DNA of 37,378 bases from JBQTIQ01 sp052387955 (GTDB lineage: Bacteria > Actinomycetota > Acidimicrobiia > Acidimicrobiales > JACDCH01), in NCBI GenBank assembly GCA_052387955.1, contig JBQTIQ010000071.1, positions 1 through 37,378 on the forward strand, written 5' to 3'. The translations under genes were made by a program, and so were the position numbers. Positions 1-8,346 of this stretch are shown here, one piece after another. Below the pieces are notes generated by a model that was not told the origin of the DNA, did not search any database, and worked only from the letters and a program-made list of their open reading frames with translations. The stretch's first letter is position 1, and every line of letters begins with the position of its first letter.

Positions 1-1068
1 GTCCGCGACGGCGACGGCACAGTCTACGTGCTGGAGGACAACCTGCGCGTGCCCTCGGGGGTCTCCTACATGCTGGAGAACCGGATGGTCACCAAGCGGG
101 TGTTCGCGGACCTGTTCCGCGACATCGACATCCATCCCGTCGACGCCTACCCCAACCGCCTCCACGAGATGCTCGCCGCGCTGTCGCCGCGCAGCAGCAG
201 CGCGGGCAGGCCCACGATCGCGGTGCTCACCCCCGGCGTGCACAACTCCGCCTACTTCGAGCACGTGTTCCTCGCCGGGCAGATGGGCGCGCACCTCGTC
301 GAGGGCGGTGACCTCGTCGTCGACTCCGACGACTGCGTCCACATGCTCACCATCGACGGCCCGGTGCGGATCGACGTGATCTACCGGCGGATCGACGACC
401 TGTGGCTGGATCCCGAGGTGTTCCGGCCGGACTCCGTGCTCGGCGTGCCGGGCCTGATGCGGGCCTGGCGCAAGGGCAAGGTGGGTCTCGCCAACGCGCC
501 GGGGGCGGGCGTCGCCGACGACAAGGCGGTGTACGCCTTCGTGCCCGACCTGGTCCGCTACTACCTGGGCGAGGAGGCCAGCCTCCCCAACGTGCCCACC
601 TACCTGCTGTGGGACCCTGACCAGCGGGCCGAGTGCCTCGCCCGGATCGACCAGCTGGTGGTCAAGCCCGTCGGCGAGTCCGGCGGCTACGGCATGTGCA
701 TCGGCCCGGCCGCCACCGATGCGGAGCTGGCCGTCATCGCCGGCCGGGTGATGGAGAACCCCCGCAACTACATCGCCCAGGAGGTCGTGTCGCTGTCCCG
801 GCACCCGACGCTGGTGGGGGACCACCTCGAGGGTCGCCACATCGACTTGCGCCCCTTCGTCCTGTGCGGCGAGCGGGTCGAGGTGATCCCGGGCGGGCTG
901 ACCCGGGTGGCGCTGCGCAAGGGTTCGCTGGTGGTCAACTCCAGCCAGGGCGGTGGTTCGAAGGACACCTGGGTGATCGCCCCCGACCCCGTCGAGCCGG
1001 ACGCCGACGGCGAGCGGGCTGACGGGGTCGCCGAGGGCGCCGAGACGTCCCTCGCCCGGGTGCACTGA
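1..1068 (+). CDS. Circularly permuted ATP-grasp protein (5' partial)
   Basis: The reading frame is open from the first base, so the true start lies outside the window; 355 residues are visible. The segment opening with LEDNLRVPSGVSYMLENR and the end ALRKGSLVVNSSQGGGSKDT are characteristic of the DUF404/DUF407 circularly permuted ATP-grasp family. These enzymes are predicted from comparative genomics to form amide (peptide-like) bonds using ATP; a substrate is not established. The gene stops two bases before the alpha-E gene and belongs to the same operon as that gene and a transglutaminase-like gene, the conserved trio of this family. The last ~25 residues are acidic and low in complexity. 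An Anbu-type peptidase, sometimes found with the trio, is not seen here. Family assignment is firm; function is inferred. Confidence 0.9.
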   Translation, partial: VRDGDGTVYVLEDNLRVPSGVSYMLENRMVTKRVFADLFRDIDIHPVDAYPNRLHEMLAALSPRSSSAGRPTIAVLTPGVHNSAYFEHVFLAGQMGAHLVEGGDLVVDSDDCVHMLTIDGPVRIDVIYRRIDDLWLDPEVFRPDSVLGVPGLMRAWRKGKVGLANAPGAGVADDKAVYAFVPDLVRYYLGEEASLPNVPTYLLWDPDQRAECLARIDQLVVKPVGESGGYGMCIGPAATDAELAVIAGRVMENPRNYIAQEVVSLSRHPTLVGDHLEGRHIDLRPFVLCGERVEVIPGGLTRVALRKGSLVVNSSQGGGSKDTWVIAPDPVEPDADGERADGVAEGAETSLARVH

Positions 1069-1070
1069 CC

Positions 1071-2054
1071 GTGCTGGCCCGTCACGCCGAGTCGTTGTTC
1101 TGGGCCGGCCGCTACATCGAGCGGGCCGAGGACACGGCCCGCATGCTCGACGTCACCTACCACGGCCTGCTCGAGGCGAACCCGTCGGAGGCGGAGCGGG
1201 CGTGGCGCGACCTGCTGGCGGTGCTCCGCCTGGAGAAGGACTTCGCCCCCCCCGGCCGCGGCATCAGCCCGGTCTCGGTGAGCGACTTCCTCGTGCTCGA
1301 CATCGCCAATCCCGGTTCGATCGTGTCGGCGGTGACCCGCGCTCGCGACAACCTGCGCTCGGTGCGGGAGCTGGTGCCCACCGAGCTGTGGGAAGCGGTC
1401 AACGCCTTCCACTTCGAGCTGCTCGCCCGGGACCTGCGTACCGACCTCGAACAGCAGCCGTACCAGCTCTACGGCATGGTGAAGCGGGGGTGCCAGATGC
1501 TGGCGGGGGTGGCCGCCGAGACGATGCCCCGCGAGGACGGCTGGCGCTTCCTGCAGATCGGCTGGGTGCTCGAGCGGGCCGAGATGATGTGCCGGCTGCT
1601 CGAGGTGCGCTACTCGTCGTCGAGCGATGTGGGCGACTTCCACCACTGGTTGTCGACGATCAAGTCGGCGTCGGCGGCCGAGGCCTACCGGCGGGTGTAC
1701 CGGTCCTCGACGGCGCCGACCGACGTCATCGACTTCCTGCTGTTGTCGCGTACGTTCCCCCGCAGCGTCCTGTTCTGCCTTCGCCGGGTCGAGACCGACC
1801 TGGCCACGTTGGGCGACTCCCGGGACCGGTTGACCCGGCCCGAGCGGCTGGTCGGTCGATTGCGGGCCGACCTCGAGTTCGCCCACACCCACGAGATCCT
1901 CGCCGACGGCCTGCACCCGTTCCTCGACCGCCTCCAGCGGGCTGTGCGCCAGGTCGCCGAGGCCGTGGCGCTGCAGTACTTCCGTAGCAGCCAGGAGCTG
2001 ACGCTGACCGTCCTCGACTTCTTCCCCGCCGGCCCCGAGCGGACTTCGGCCTGA
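1071..2054 (+). CDS. Alpha-E domain protein (DUF403)
   Basis: A 327-residue helical protein starting at GTG two bases after the ATP-grasp stop. The opening MLARHAESLFWAGRYIERAE is the standard N-terminus of the alpha-E (DUF403) family, and length (about 310-330) agrees. The family has no proven reaction; it is nearly always encoded beside a permuted ATP-grasp and a transglutaminase-like protein, and is thought to work with them on a peptide or protein-modification pathway. The tight spacing on both sides suggests one transcript and translational coupling. No signal peptide or membrane segment is seen, so a cytoplasmic protein is expected. Confidence 0.9.
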   Translation: MLARHAESLFWAGRYIERAEDTARMLDVTYHGLLEANPSEAERAWRDLLAVLRLEKDFAPPGRGISPVSVSDFLVLDIANPGSIVSAVTRARDNLRSVRELVPTELWEAVNAFHFELLARDLRTDLEQQPYQLYGMVKRGCQMLAGVAAETMPREDGWRFLQIGWVLERAEMMCRLLEVRYSSSSDVGDFHHWLSTIKSASAAEAYRRVYRSSTAPTDVIDFLLLSRTFPRSVLFCLRRVETDLATLGDSRDRLTRPERLVGRLRADLEFAHTHEILADGLHPFLDRLQRAVRQVAEAVALQYFRSSQELTLTVLDFFPAGPERTSA

Positions 2055-2072
2055 CCCGGTGCGCTCGCCGCC

Positions 2073-3062
2073 GTGAGGTTCGACATCCGCTACCGGTGCG
2101 GTTTCTCCTACGGGGAGCTCGTGCGGGAATCACAGAACGAAGCCCGGGTGTGCCCGGCCTCCGACGAGGGCCAGCAGCTCGTGAACTATCGCATGACGGC
2201 AAGGCCGTCCTGTCGGATCCTGTCGTTCACCGACTACTGGGGTACCCGGGTCGACGCCTTCGGCGTACGTGAACCGCACCTCTACCTCGACGTGACCGCA
2301 GAGGCGTCGGTGGAGACCCGCCATCGGCGCCTGCCCACCGTCGCCCCCCGGCCCGAGGCCCTGCGCAGCCCCGCCTTCGTCGACGACCACATCGAGTACC
2401 TCGGCCGCTCCCCCCACGTCAGCTGGGGCCAGGGGGCGGCGGCGGTGGCCGCCCACGCCGTCGAACTGGCCGGCGACGATGTCGTGGGCCAGGTGCTGGC
2501 CATGCACCGCCAGGTCGGGTCCCGGTTGCGCTACATCCCGGGCTCGACCGGCATCGGCGTCGAAGTCGAACAGGTGCTGGCCTCGGGCCAGGGCGTGTGC
2601 CAGGACTACGCCCATCTCGCCGTGGCCCTGTGCCGGTCGATCGGGATCCCGGCTCGCTACGTGTCGGGCTACCTGTTCGCCCAGGACGAGACCGCGGCCG
2701 AGGACCCCGGCGACGAGATGGTCACCGTGCAGACCCATGCCTGGTTCGAAGCGGCCATCCCCGGCTTCGGCTGGCTCGCCCTCGACCCCACCAACGAGCA
2801 GCAGGTCGGCCTACGCCACGTGAAGATCGGCCACGGCCGTGATTACGACGACGTACCCCCGCTCCGGGGTGTCTACGCCGGGCCGACCGGCTCGGAAGTC
2901 GACGTCTCGGTCGAGATCCGCCGGGTCGACACGCCGGTGGTGCCGGCCCTCGAGCCCCGCCAGGCCCGGACCCGACCGTCGGCCCCGATGATGGACGGCC
3001 TGCCCGCCGGTGATCTCACTTTCCCGCCCCAGTACCAGGACCAGCGTCAGCAACAGCAGTAG
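2073..3062 (+). CDS. Transglutaminase-like domain protein
   Basis: A 329-residue protein with GTG start 18 bases after the alpha-E stop. It has the N-terminal beta domain of bacterial transglutaminase-like proteins (residues 1-90) followed by the papain-like transglutaminase core. The catalytic triad is visible: Cys176 in GQGVCQDYAHL, His222 in QTHAWFEA and Asp238 in LALDPTN. Such proteins act as peptidases or amidohydrolases rather than true cross-linkers. With the two preceding genes it completes the ATP-grasp/alpha-E/transglutaminase cluster, which suggests paired synthesis and cleavage of an amide-linked product. The C-terminal ~45 residues are Pro/Gln-rich and end in a run of Gln. No signal peptide, so it is probably cytoplasmic. 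Confidence 0.92.
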   Translation: MRFDIRYRCGFSYGELVRESQNEARVCPASDEGQQLVNYRMTARPSCRILSFTDYWGTRVDAFGVREPHLYLDVTAEASVETRHRRLPTVAPRPEALRSPAFVDDHIEYLGRSPHVSWGQGAAAVAAHAVELAGDDVVGQVLAMHRQVGSRLRYIPGSTGIGVEVEQVLASGQGVCQDYAHLAVALCRSIGIPARYVSGYLFAQDETAAEDPGDEMVTVQTHAWFEAAIPGFGWLALDPTNEQQVGLRHVKIGHGRDYDDVPPLRGVYAGPTGSEVDVSVEIRRVDTPVVPALEPRQARTRPSAPMMDGLPAGDLTFPPQYQDQRQQQQ

Positions 3063-3562
3063 TGCATCGGAGGTCCGGGTTTCCGCCGACGCTGACGGTG
3101 TGGGCGCTCAGGCTCGGCATGGGCTGACTCGCGGCGGGCCCGTGGCGTAGGGGTCGTCGCCGAGGATCTCCGCGCCGGCAGCGGCGAGCTCCGCCACTGC
3201 CTCGCGGCCGTTCGAGAGGTACGACGGCGCAGCAGCTTGTGACAACTCATCGGCGTCGATTAGGGATAGACGGCAAATGGGACTACTCGCCGGTGCGAGC
3301 ACACCTTCGCGTCCGCTTCGGCATGCAAAGCGAGGGGCCGCTGAGCGATTCGTCGCCCGATCAGCGACCTAGCCGCGTCGACATCGCTGTACGGGCTCGA
3401 CGGTCGACGTTCGGGAGCCGCGGAACCTCCGACGTGAGGGTGCGTTTCTGCACGAGCGCACCGCTCGGCGATGGTCCAACCGCTCCCTCGCCCGGCCTGC
3501 GGCGCCGCGATCGGCCATGTCTACATACCAGGGCGGTGACGACAACCATTCAGGAGAGCACG
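3063..3562. other. 500-base intergenic gap, no supported gene
   Basis: No frame here has convincing protein character. A 64-codon minus-strand frame at 3108-3302 contains a stretch (RLSLIDADELSQ) faintly like the end of a Phd-type antitoxin, but it lacks a partner and a good start, so it is not called. The frame leading into the PPOX gene is open from 3239 but reads as Arg/Ser-rich noise. The stretch looks less GC-rich than its neighbours and separates the conserved operon from a patchy accessory region. Confidence 0.5.
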
Positions 3563-4066
3563 ATGATGACGAACGATCCCAACGATCCCGTGACCACATT
3601 GGACACCCGGTTCAGCACGGAGGGCGCGCCGGCGGTCCCTTGGCCCGAAGCCCGGCAGGCACTGGAGGATGCGGGCACCTACTGGCTGTCCACCGTGCGC
3701 TCCGACGGCCGCCCCCACGTCACCACGCTCATCGCCATATGGAACGGAGACGCTCTGTACTTCAGCTCCGGTCCCGCCGAGCAGAAGTGCAAGAACCTGG
3801 AGAAGAACCCGCACTGCATCCTGACGACGGGATGCAACCACCTCGACGATGGCCTGGACGTGGTGGTAGAGGGCGAGGCGGTGCGGGTCAACGACGACGC
3901 CAGGCTCCGCGTGCTGGCCGAGGCGTGGGAGACGAAGTACGGCAGCGACTGGCACCTCACCGGCAGCGAGGAGAACCCGGACTATGTGTTCGAGGTCACG
4001 CCGGTGAGGGCCTTCGGCTTCCGCAAAGGGTTCGGCAAGGACGGCCAGGGCAGTCAGACCCGTTGA
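3563..4066 (+). CDS. Pyridoxamine 5'-phosphate oxidase-fold (PPOX) protein, possibly F420-dependent
   Basis: A 167-residue split-barrel flavin/deazaflavin-binding protein. The frame is open from 3239, but the ATG ATG at 3563/3566, preceded by AGGAGA at 3552-3557, gives the correct family length and a normal N-terminus. Family hallmarks are WLSTVRSDGRPHVTTLIAIW (cofactor-binding strand pair), LYFSSGPAEQKCKNLEKNP and VVVEGEAVRV. Members use FMN or, commonly in actinomycetes, coenzyme F420 for redox chemistry or binding. The C-terminus (VTPVRAFGFRKGFGKDGQ) is typical of the actinobacterial subgroup. It stands alone on +; no operon partner is evident. The PPOX fold is secure, the cofactor is an inference from the lineage. 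Confidence 0.9.
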   Translation: MMTNDPNDPVTTLDTRFSTEGAPAVPWPEARQALEDAGTYWLSTVRSDGRPHVTTLIAIWNGDALYFSSGPAEQKCKNLEKNPHCILTTGCNHLDDGLDVVVEGEAVRVNDDARLRVLAEAWETKYGSDWHLTGSEENPDYVFEVTPVRAFGFRKGFGKDGQGSQTR

Positions 4067-4234
4067 CAGCGCTGGGACCGCTCGTGACGGGCCCGATCAT
4101 GAGTGACTCCCAACCCTTTCCCAGGTAGACGACATTGCCCACAGGATCGCGCACCTGGGCAACACGCTCGCCCATGGCTGGACCTATGCCCGGGCGACCG
4201 GTTCGCGGGCGCGCCGGGGGGGTAGGGCACGACC

Positions 4235-4510
4235 ATGACGACCACAACCACACGTGGCTTGTTTGCGACGCTGGAGGCTGCTCCTGGCAAGGAGGAAGAG
4301 CTCGAACTGCTCCTTGTCACTGCGCAGTCGATTGTCGAGGCTGAGCCCGGTACGACGACTTGGTTCGCGTTGCGGATGGGCCGTGGCGAGTACGGAATCT
4401 TCGATGCGTTCCCGGATGACGCCGGCCGCACCTTCCGCACATGGCTTTCGCCGATGTGCTCGCCGACAAGGTCACCACTGCATAGGGATCTGCACGCGGG
4501 CTGTCGGTGA
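4235..4510 (+). CDS. Antibiotic biosynthesis monooxygenase-fold protein, C-terminus probably frameshifted
   Basis: The first ~65 residues match the small ABM/ferredoxin-like dimeric fold: RGLFATLEAAPGKEEELELL, then AEPGTTTWFALRMGRGEYGI and FDAFPDDAGR. Relatives run to about 95-100 residues with a C-terminal helix followed by a strand. Here the reading after DAGR becomes Arg/Ser/Pro-rich (RTFRTWLSPMCSP) and ends at 91 residues. A different frame starting at 4441 reads MAFADVLADKVTTA, a plausible helix for that position, so a small indel near 4425-4440 probably broke the gene. It may be a pseudogene or a sequencing error. ABM proteins are cofactor-free or heme-degrading monooxygenases, or dimeric proteins of unknown role. 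Confidence 0.6.
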   Translation: MTTTTTRGLFATLEAAPGKEEELELLLVTAQSIVEAEPGTTTWFALRMGRGEYGIFDAFPDDAGRTFRTWLSPMCSPTRSPLHRDLHAGCR

Positions 4511-4524
4511 GCCACCACACCGGC

Positions 4525-4992
4525 CTATCCCTCCGTTGGCTCACGCTCCTTGCGTCGAACCAGGAAACCGGCGGCCGCCAGCAGCGCGACCACGCCGCCG
4601 AGCACCCCTATCTCGATCATCGAGTTCTCGAACGCCTGCTGGGAGCCGCCGTCGGTCTCCGACTTCAACGCGACCACGACGATCTCCTTGATCGACGCGA
4701 TGATCCCGACCACGAGGAACGGCTCGGCGACCAGCTTTCGTTCCACCATCGTGGCCCGCACCCCGGCGACGAGTTCGAGCAGGATGAACACGAGGAGAAG
4801 ACCGTCCAAGGTGGCGGTGACCGCGGGCTCGATCCCGTGTCCTCCGCCCAGGTCGCGGACGAGGTGGTAGCTGACTGCCGCCAGCACCGCGATCGAGGTG
4901 CCGACGAGCAACAGCGCGACGAACGCGTAGACCGTGTTCTCCGCCAGGCGCAGCACGCGGTCGAGCGGCTTGACCATCGGTTCCGAGCTCAC
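4525..4992 (-). CDS. PsiE-family membrane protein
   Basis: A 155-residue protein with four hydrophobic segments (about residues 18-42, 60-80, 91-110 and 127-147), matching the phosphate-starvation-inducible PsiE family in size and topology. The conserved stretch LVAEPFLVVGIIASIKEIVV between helices is characteristic. The ATG at 4992 gives a short cytoplasmic N-terminus. The name comes from an E. coli gene induced by phosphate limitation; no biochemical role is proven. It is convergent with the preceding monooxygenase-fold gene and followed (upstream on minus) by a ~300-base gap. No PHO-box-like element was recognised upstream. Confidence 0.82.
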   Translation of the reverse strand: MSSEPMVKPLDRVLRLAENTVYAFVALLLVGTSIAVLAAVSYHLVRDLGGGHGIEPAVTATLDGLLLVFILLELVAGVRATMVERKLVAEPFLVVGIIASIKEIVVVALKSETDGGSQQAFENSMIEIGVLGGVVALLAAAGFLVRRKEREPTEG

Positions 4993-5301
4993 GCGCTTGC
5001 CTATCTCCGCACGCTAGCGCTGACCGATCTCCGCTCGGCACGGGCCGAGAGTGGCCGGCGCCGGCCCGAGCCACGGATGGGTGGTCGGCCTGGTCGACGT
5101 CGCCAGCACGGTTGGCTATCTGGTTGCTCTTCACGCCGTCGGTGCCGCGATGGCCTGACCGACCGACCGACCGACGGGTGGCGGTGTCGGTGGTCATAGG
5201 CCCCGATCTGCCGGTCAATCGGTAGGCGATATGGGCATCGTCATGCCGACGGGCGAATATGGGCGCCGGGCCTGCATGCGAGGTGATGTCCCCTGGGGCC
5301 C
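4993..5301. other. 309-base intergenic gap with a GACC microsatellite
   Basis: Between the psiE-like gene and the luciferase-like gene, both on minus. It contains four and three-quarter tandem copies of GACC at 5157-5175 and no credible coding frame. It presumably holds the promoter of the psiE-like gene, but no clear -10/-35 pair was recognised. Confidence 0.5.
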
Positions 5302-6111
5302 TCAGGAGCCGTAGTTGTAGGTGCCGTCCACCAGCGCGGCCATGAGTTCTCGCGGTGGCGTGTTCCAGGCGTTGTGCATCCACCATGTCACCCCGGCGGC
5401 TTCGTAGGCGGGGATGTCGACGTGCTCGTCGGCGCCGAGCGACCACAGGGCGATGTCGGCGTCGGGGGCACCGCCGGCAGCAACGAAGTCGTCGCGTATC
5501 CCCTTGACCTCTTCGACCGTGGGCGGCCGAACGCCGACCGGTGAAGCCGGGTCGCGCAGGATGGGGAACAGGCCGGCCGCGCCCTGGGCGCCGTGCACCG
5601 GGGTCGTGCGGGGCCAGTAGCCGCTGGTCCAGATCGGCGTCGCGGTGGCGGTGAGCGTGATCTCGTCGACGTCGTAGTACTGGCCGTGGTGGGTGACGGT
5701 CTCGCCGGTCATCAACTGGCGCACGAGCTCGACCCCCTCGTCGAGTTGGGCGGCCCGGGTGGTGGCGGGGCCCCCTTCGCCGAACCGGGCGTAGTCGGCG
5801 GGCACCCCGGTACCGACGCCGAGCACGGCCCGGCCCCGCGACACCCGGTCGAGCGAGGCAGCCTCGAGCGCCACCTTCCAGGGCCGGCGACGGGGGAGCG
5901 GCACGATCATCGGCCCGAGCTTCATCGACCGGGTGCGGCAGGCCACGGCGGTGAGCGCGACCCAGGGGTCGATGGGCCGAGGCTCGGCGATCAGGTGGTC
6001 CCACAGGAAGAAGCCGTCCCAGCCGTTCTGCTCGGCGTTCGAGGCGACGTCGCGCAGGAGCTCCGGGTCCCCGTAGGGGCCGAAGTTGGGGACGTACACG
6101 GCAAAACGCAT
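5302..6111 (-). CDS. LLM-class (luciferase-like) flavin/F420-dependent oxidoreductase
   Basis: A 269-residue TIM-barrel protein of the bacterial luciferase-like monooxygenase class. The start was set at the ATG at 6111 (MRFAVYVPNFGPYGDPELL) because a GGAGG lies about eight bases upstream and the five extra residues of the longer frame are not conserved in style. Family marks are WDGFFLWDHL after the first helix, LGPMIVPLPRRRPWKVALE and the glycine-rich VLGVGTGVPADYARFGE. Members oxidise or reduce small molecules with FMNH2 or F420. It is somewhat short at the C-terminus relative to ~300-residue relatives but otherwise complete. Substrate unknown. Confidence 0.92.
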   Translation of the reverse strand: MRFAVYVPNFGPYGDPELLRDVASNAEQNGWDGFFLWDHLIAEPRPIDPWVALTAVACRTRSMKLGPMIVPLPRRRPWKVALEAASLDRVSRGRAVLGVGTGVPADYARFGEGGPATTRAAQLDEGVELVRQLMTGETVTHHGQYYDVDEITLTATATPIWTSGYWPRTTPVHGAQGAAGLFPILRDPASPVGVRPPTVEEVKGIRDDFVAAGGAPDADIALWSLGADEHVDIPAYEAAGVTWWMHNAWNTPPRELMAALVDGTYNYGS

Positions 6112-6235
6112 CAGGCCTGCCTCCACACCGAGCGCGAGATGGTCATCGCCCGATCGTGTCCGGCCCGGGCCGGCAGTGCAACCGACGGGCGGGCTTCGCG
6201 CTGAACCGCCTCCCGGCCCCGCTCGCGGGACGGAG

Positions 6236-6790
6236 CTACAGCTTGCGCACGGCGTCGCCCACCTCGACGGCGCCGGCGGTCACGACCCGCGCGAACAAGC
6301 CGCGCAACCGCAGCTCGCGGCCGACGTCGGAGTTGACCCACCGCAGCGCAGCCGGCCCGAAGCGCCGGGAGAACTTCTGGCAGCCGAGATGGGGCTGGGA
6401 CGTGACCTCGAGGACGGCTGAACCGACGGCCAGCCCGGTGCCGGGGGGAAGGTTGTGGGCGCTCAGGTCGAGGTCGACGTAGAGCTGGTCGCCGGCCAGC
6501 GCCCAACGCTCGGGCGTGACCGCCACCAGCGCCGCGGCCCGTGAGTTCATGAGCGCCAGCTGCCGGTCGGGATCTGGCCTACCGTCGTCGGCTCCCGGCC
6601 GGGGACGCCACGGCCACGAATCGCCGACGAGGCCGACCTCGGTGTCGAGCAAGCTCGCCGTGAGCTCCTCCCGCTCGGCCGGGGCCGGCCGGCGCACGAT
6701 CAGATCGACCCGGCCACCGTCCGCCGGCGACCGGCGGACGGCGTCGGTCCCGGCCGCCAACGCACCGGCGGTGACGTGTTCCATGGGCAC
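6236..6790 (-). CDS. MOSC domain-containing protein
   Basis: A 184-residue protein with an intact MOSC-type core: SRAAALVAV, GDQLYVDLDLSAHNLPPG, GSAVLEVTSQPHLGCQKF and RLRGLFARVVTAGAVEVGD. The cysteine in the HLGC motif corresponds to the conserved cysteine of molybdenum cofactor sulfurase C-terminal domains. MOSC proteins are thought to carry or transfer sulfur or handle molybdenum cofactor. The first two ATG codons (6790 and 6784) are both possible. moaE lies ~5 kb away, which is a weak hint of molybdopterin biology in this organism, not evidence of a shared operon. Confidence 0.87.
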   Translation of the reverse strand: MPMEHVTAGALAAGTDAVRRSPADGGRVDLIVRRPAPAEREELTASLLDTEVGLVGDSWPWRPRPGADDGRPDPDRQLALMNSRAAALVAVTPERWALAGDQLYVDLDLSAHNLPPGTGLAVGSAVLEVTSQPHLGCQKFSRRFGPAALRWVNSDVGRELRLRGLFARVVTAGAVEVGDAVRKL

Positions 6791-6960
6791 ACGATGACCG
6801 CTCCCGGCCTCGGGCTGCGAGCCATTCTCCGGTCCTGTCCCGCACGCAGGCCGCCGGTCCGCTGCCTCGAGGGCGGCGCCCGGTCTCCTACGATGAGCTG
6901 AAGTGCGAGGGCAACGAGCGCTTCAGGCCGACGGCGCGAGCGCCAGCTCGCTCGGCGGCG

Positions 6961-8334
6961 ATGGGTGTGGGGCGCCCCACGGATGACACGGTGAACGAGA
7001 CCCCCGGTTGGCGCCCGGTGAACGCCGCCCGCCGTCAGACGTTCGGTGCCGAATCGTTCCGGGTGTCCCCCTTCCAGAGACTTGCTCGTACCCATGTCCT
7101 GTCGGTCGCGTGCGACGCGCTGGTCACGGTGTCGCTGGCGGGCTCCCTGTTCTTCTCGATCCCCACCGGTGCCGCCCGGGGCAAGGTCGCCCTCTACCTG
7201 GCCCTGACCATGGCGCCGTTCGCGCTCGTCTCGCCGCTGATCGGCCCGGCCATCGACCGGCTCCGGGGCGGGCGGCGGCTGATGGTGATGGTGTCGTGCC
7301 TGGGCAAGGGCGTCGCGGCCCTCTTCATGCTCGGCCACGTCGACGATCTGTTGCTGTTCCCGGCCGCCTTCACCTTCCTGGTGCTGGGCAAGGCGTACCA
7401 GATCGCCAAGAGCGCGCTCGTGCCCTCGGTGGTCGACGACGACTCGGGCCTGGTGCGGGCCAACTCCCAGCTCTCGTTGCTGTCGGCCATCACCGCCGTC
7501 GTCGCCGGCGCCCCGGCTGCCGGCCTGGTGAAGCTCCTGGGACCGGGTTCGGCGTTGTTCCTGGCCGCGCTGGCGGGGGCTGGCGCCACCGCGCTGGCGA
7601 CCAAGCTGCCCCGTTCGGTCGTCGCCCCCGAACCGCCCGACGCGGCCGAGAAGGGCGAGCTCCGCGGCGCCGGTATCATCCTCGCCGCCGAGGCCATGGG
7701 CGTGCTGCGGGGACTGGTCGGGTTCCTGTCGTTCCTGCTCGCCTTCGACCTGCGCGGCGGCGGCGACGACGGTCCGGTCCCGCTCGGGCTGGCCATGGGC
7801 CGGGCCGGTCGCCCGGCAGCCGTCTGCCCCGGCGCCGGCGCCGGCGCCGCCACAGCTCCAGCCTGGCATTTCGGCATCGTCCTGGCCGCCGCCAGCGCCG
7901 GCACGCTGGTGGGGTCGGTGGTGGCCCCCCGGCTACGGGAACGCCTGGTCGAGGAACGCATCCTGCTGGCCATGCTGGTCGGCACCGCCGGAGTGGCGGG
8001 GTTGGCTGCCTTCCAGGGTGGCCTCGCCGGCGCGGCGGCGGCCGCCCTCGCCGTGGCAGTCGGCGCCGCCGCAGGCCGCCTGGCCTTCGACTCGATCATC
8101 CAGCGCGACGCCCCCGACGCCAACTTCGGCCGCTCGTTCGCCAAGTTCGAGACCCGGTTCCAGGTGGTCTGGGTGGTGGGTGCGTTCATCCCGGTGTTCG
8201 TGTCGATCCCAGCCCGCTTCGGCTACGTGCTGATCGCGCTGGTGGCCGCGTTCGCCGCCTTCGCCTACTACGGCGGCGGGCGCCGCATCGCTGCCGGCGC
8301 CGGCCACCGTCCGAACCCACGGGTGCCGGCCTAG
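6961..8334 (+). CDS. MFS transporter
   Basis: A 457-residue integral membrane protein with about ten to twelve hydrophobic helices and a major-facilitator layout: VSLAGSLFFSI, ALTMAPFALVSPLIGPAIDR, the short basic loop RLRGGRR, and a C-terminal half with GIVLAAASAGTLVGSVVAPRL. A Gly/Ala-rich linker with GGCGCC repeats near 7830-7855 separates the halves. ATG 6961, GTG 6991 and GTG 7018 are all possible starts; the later ones would remove a polar leader. It is divergent from the MOSC gene and convergent with the metalloprotease gene, with a hairpin at the stop codon. Substrate cannot be predicted. Confidence 0.87.
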   Translation: MGVGRPTDDTVNETPGWRPVNAARRQTFGAESFRVSPFQRLARTHVLSVACDALVTVSLAGSLFFSIPTGAARGKVALYLALTMAPFALVSPLIGPAIDRLRGGRRLMVMVSCLGKGVAALFMLGHVDDLLLFPAAFTFLVLGKAYQIAKSALVPSVVDDDSGLVRANSQLSLLSAITAVVAGAPAAGLVKLLGPGSALFLAALAGAGATALATKLPRSVVAPEPPDAAEKGELRGAGIILAAEAMGVLRGLVGFLSFLLAFDLRGGGDDGPVPLGLAMGRAGRPAAVCPGAGAGAATAPAWHFGIVLAAASAGTLVGSVVAPRLRERLVEERILLAMLVGTAGVAGLAAFQGGLAGAAAAALAVAVGAAAGRLAFDSIIQRDAPDANFGRSFAKFETRFQVVWVVGAFIPVFVSIPARFGYVLIALVAAFAAFAYYGGGRRIAAGAGHRPNPRVPA

Positions 8335-8345
8335 CCGGCACCCGT
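8319..8345. terminator. Bidirectional terminator-like hairpin
   Basis: A perfect 12-base inverted repeat (ACGGGTGCCGGC, loop CTA, then its complement) spanning the stop codon of the MFS gene and sitting just before the stop of the convergent metalloprotease gene. There is no T tract, as is usual for high-GC actinomycete terminators. Placement between converging genes supports a shared terminator. Confidence 0.65.
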
Positions 8346-8346
8346 C

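Noticed and set aside
3108..3302. 64-codon minus-strand frame resembling an antitoxin tail
   Set aside because: Similarity is vague, there is no toxin partner and no ribosome-binding site; kept only as a remark on the gap.
4063..4095. TTGACA at 4064 as a -35 box
   Set aside because: It overlaps the PPOX stop codon and no -10-like hexamer lies at the right distance.
4541..6004. 487-codon open frame on minus
   Set aside because: It overlaps both the PsiE-like and the luciferase-like genes in another frame and is Arg-rich noise.
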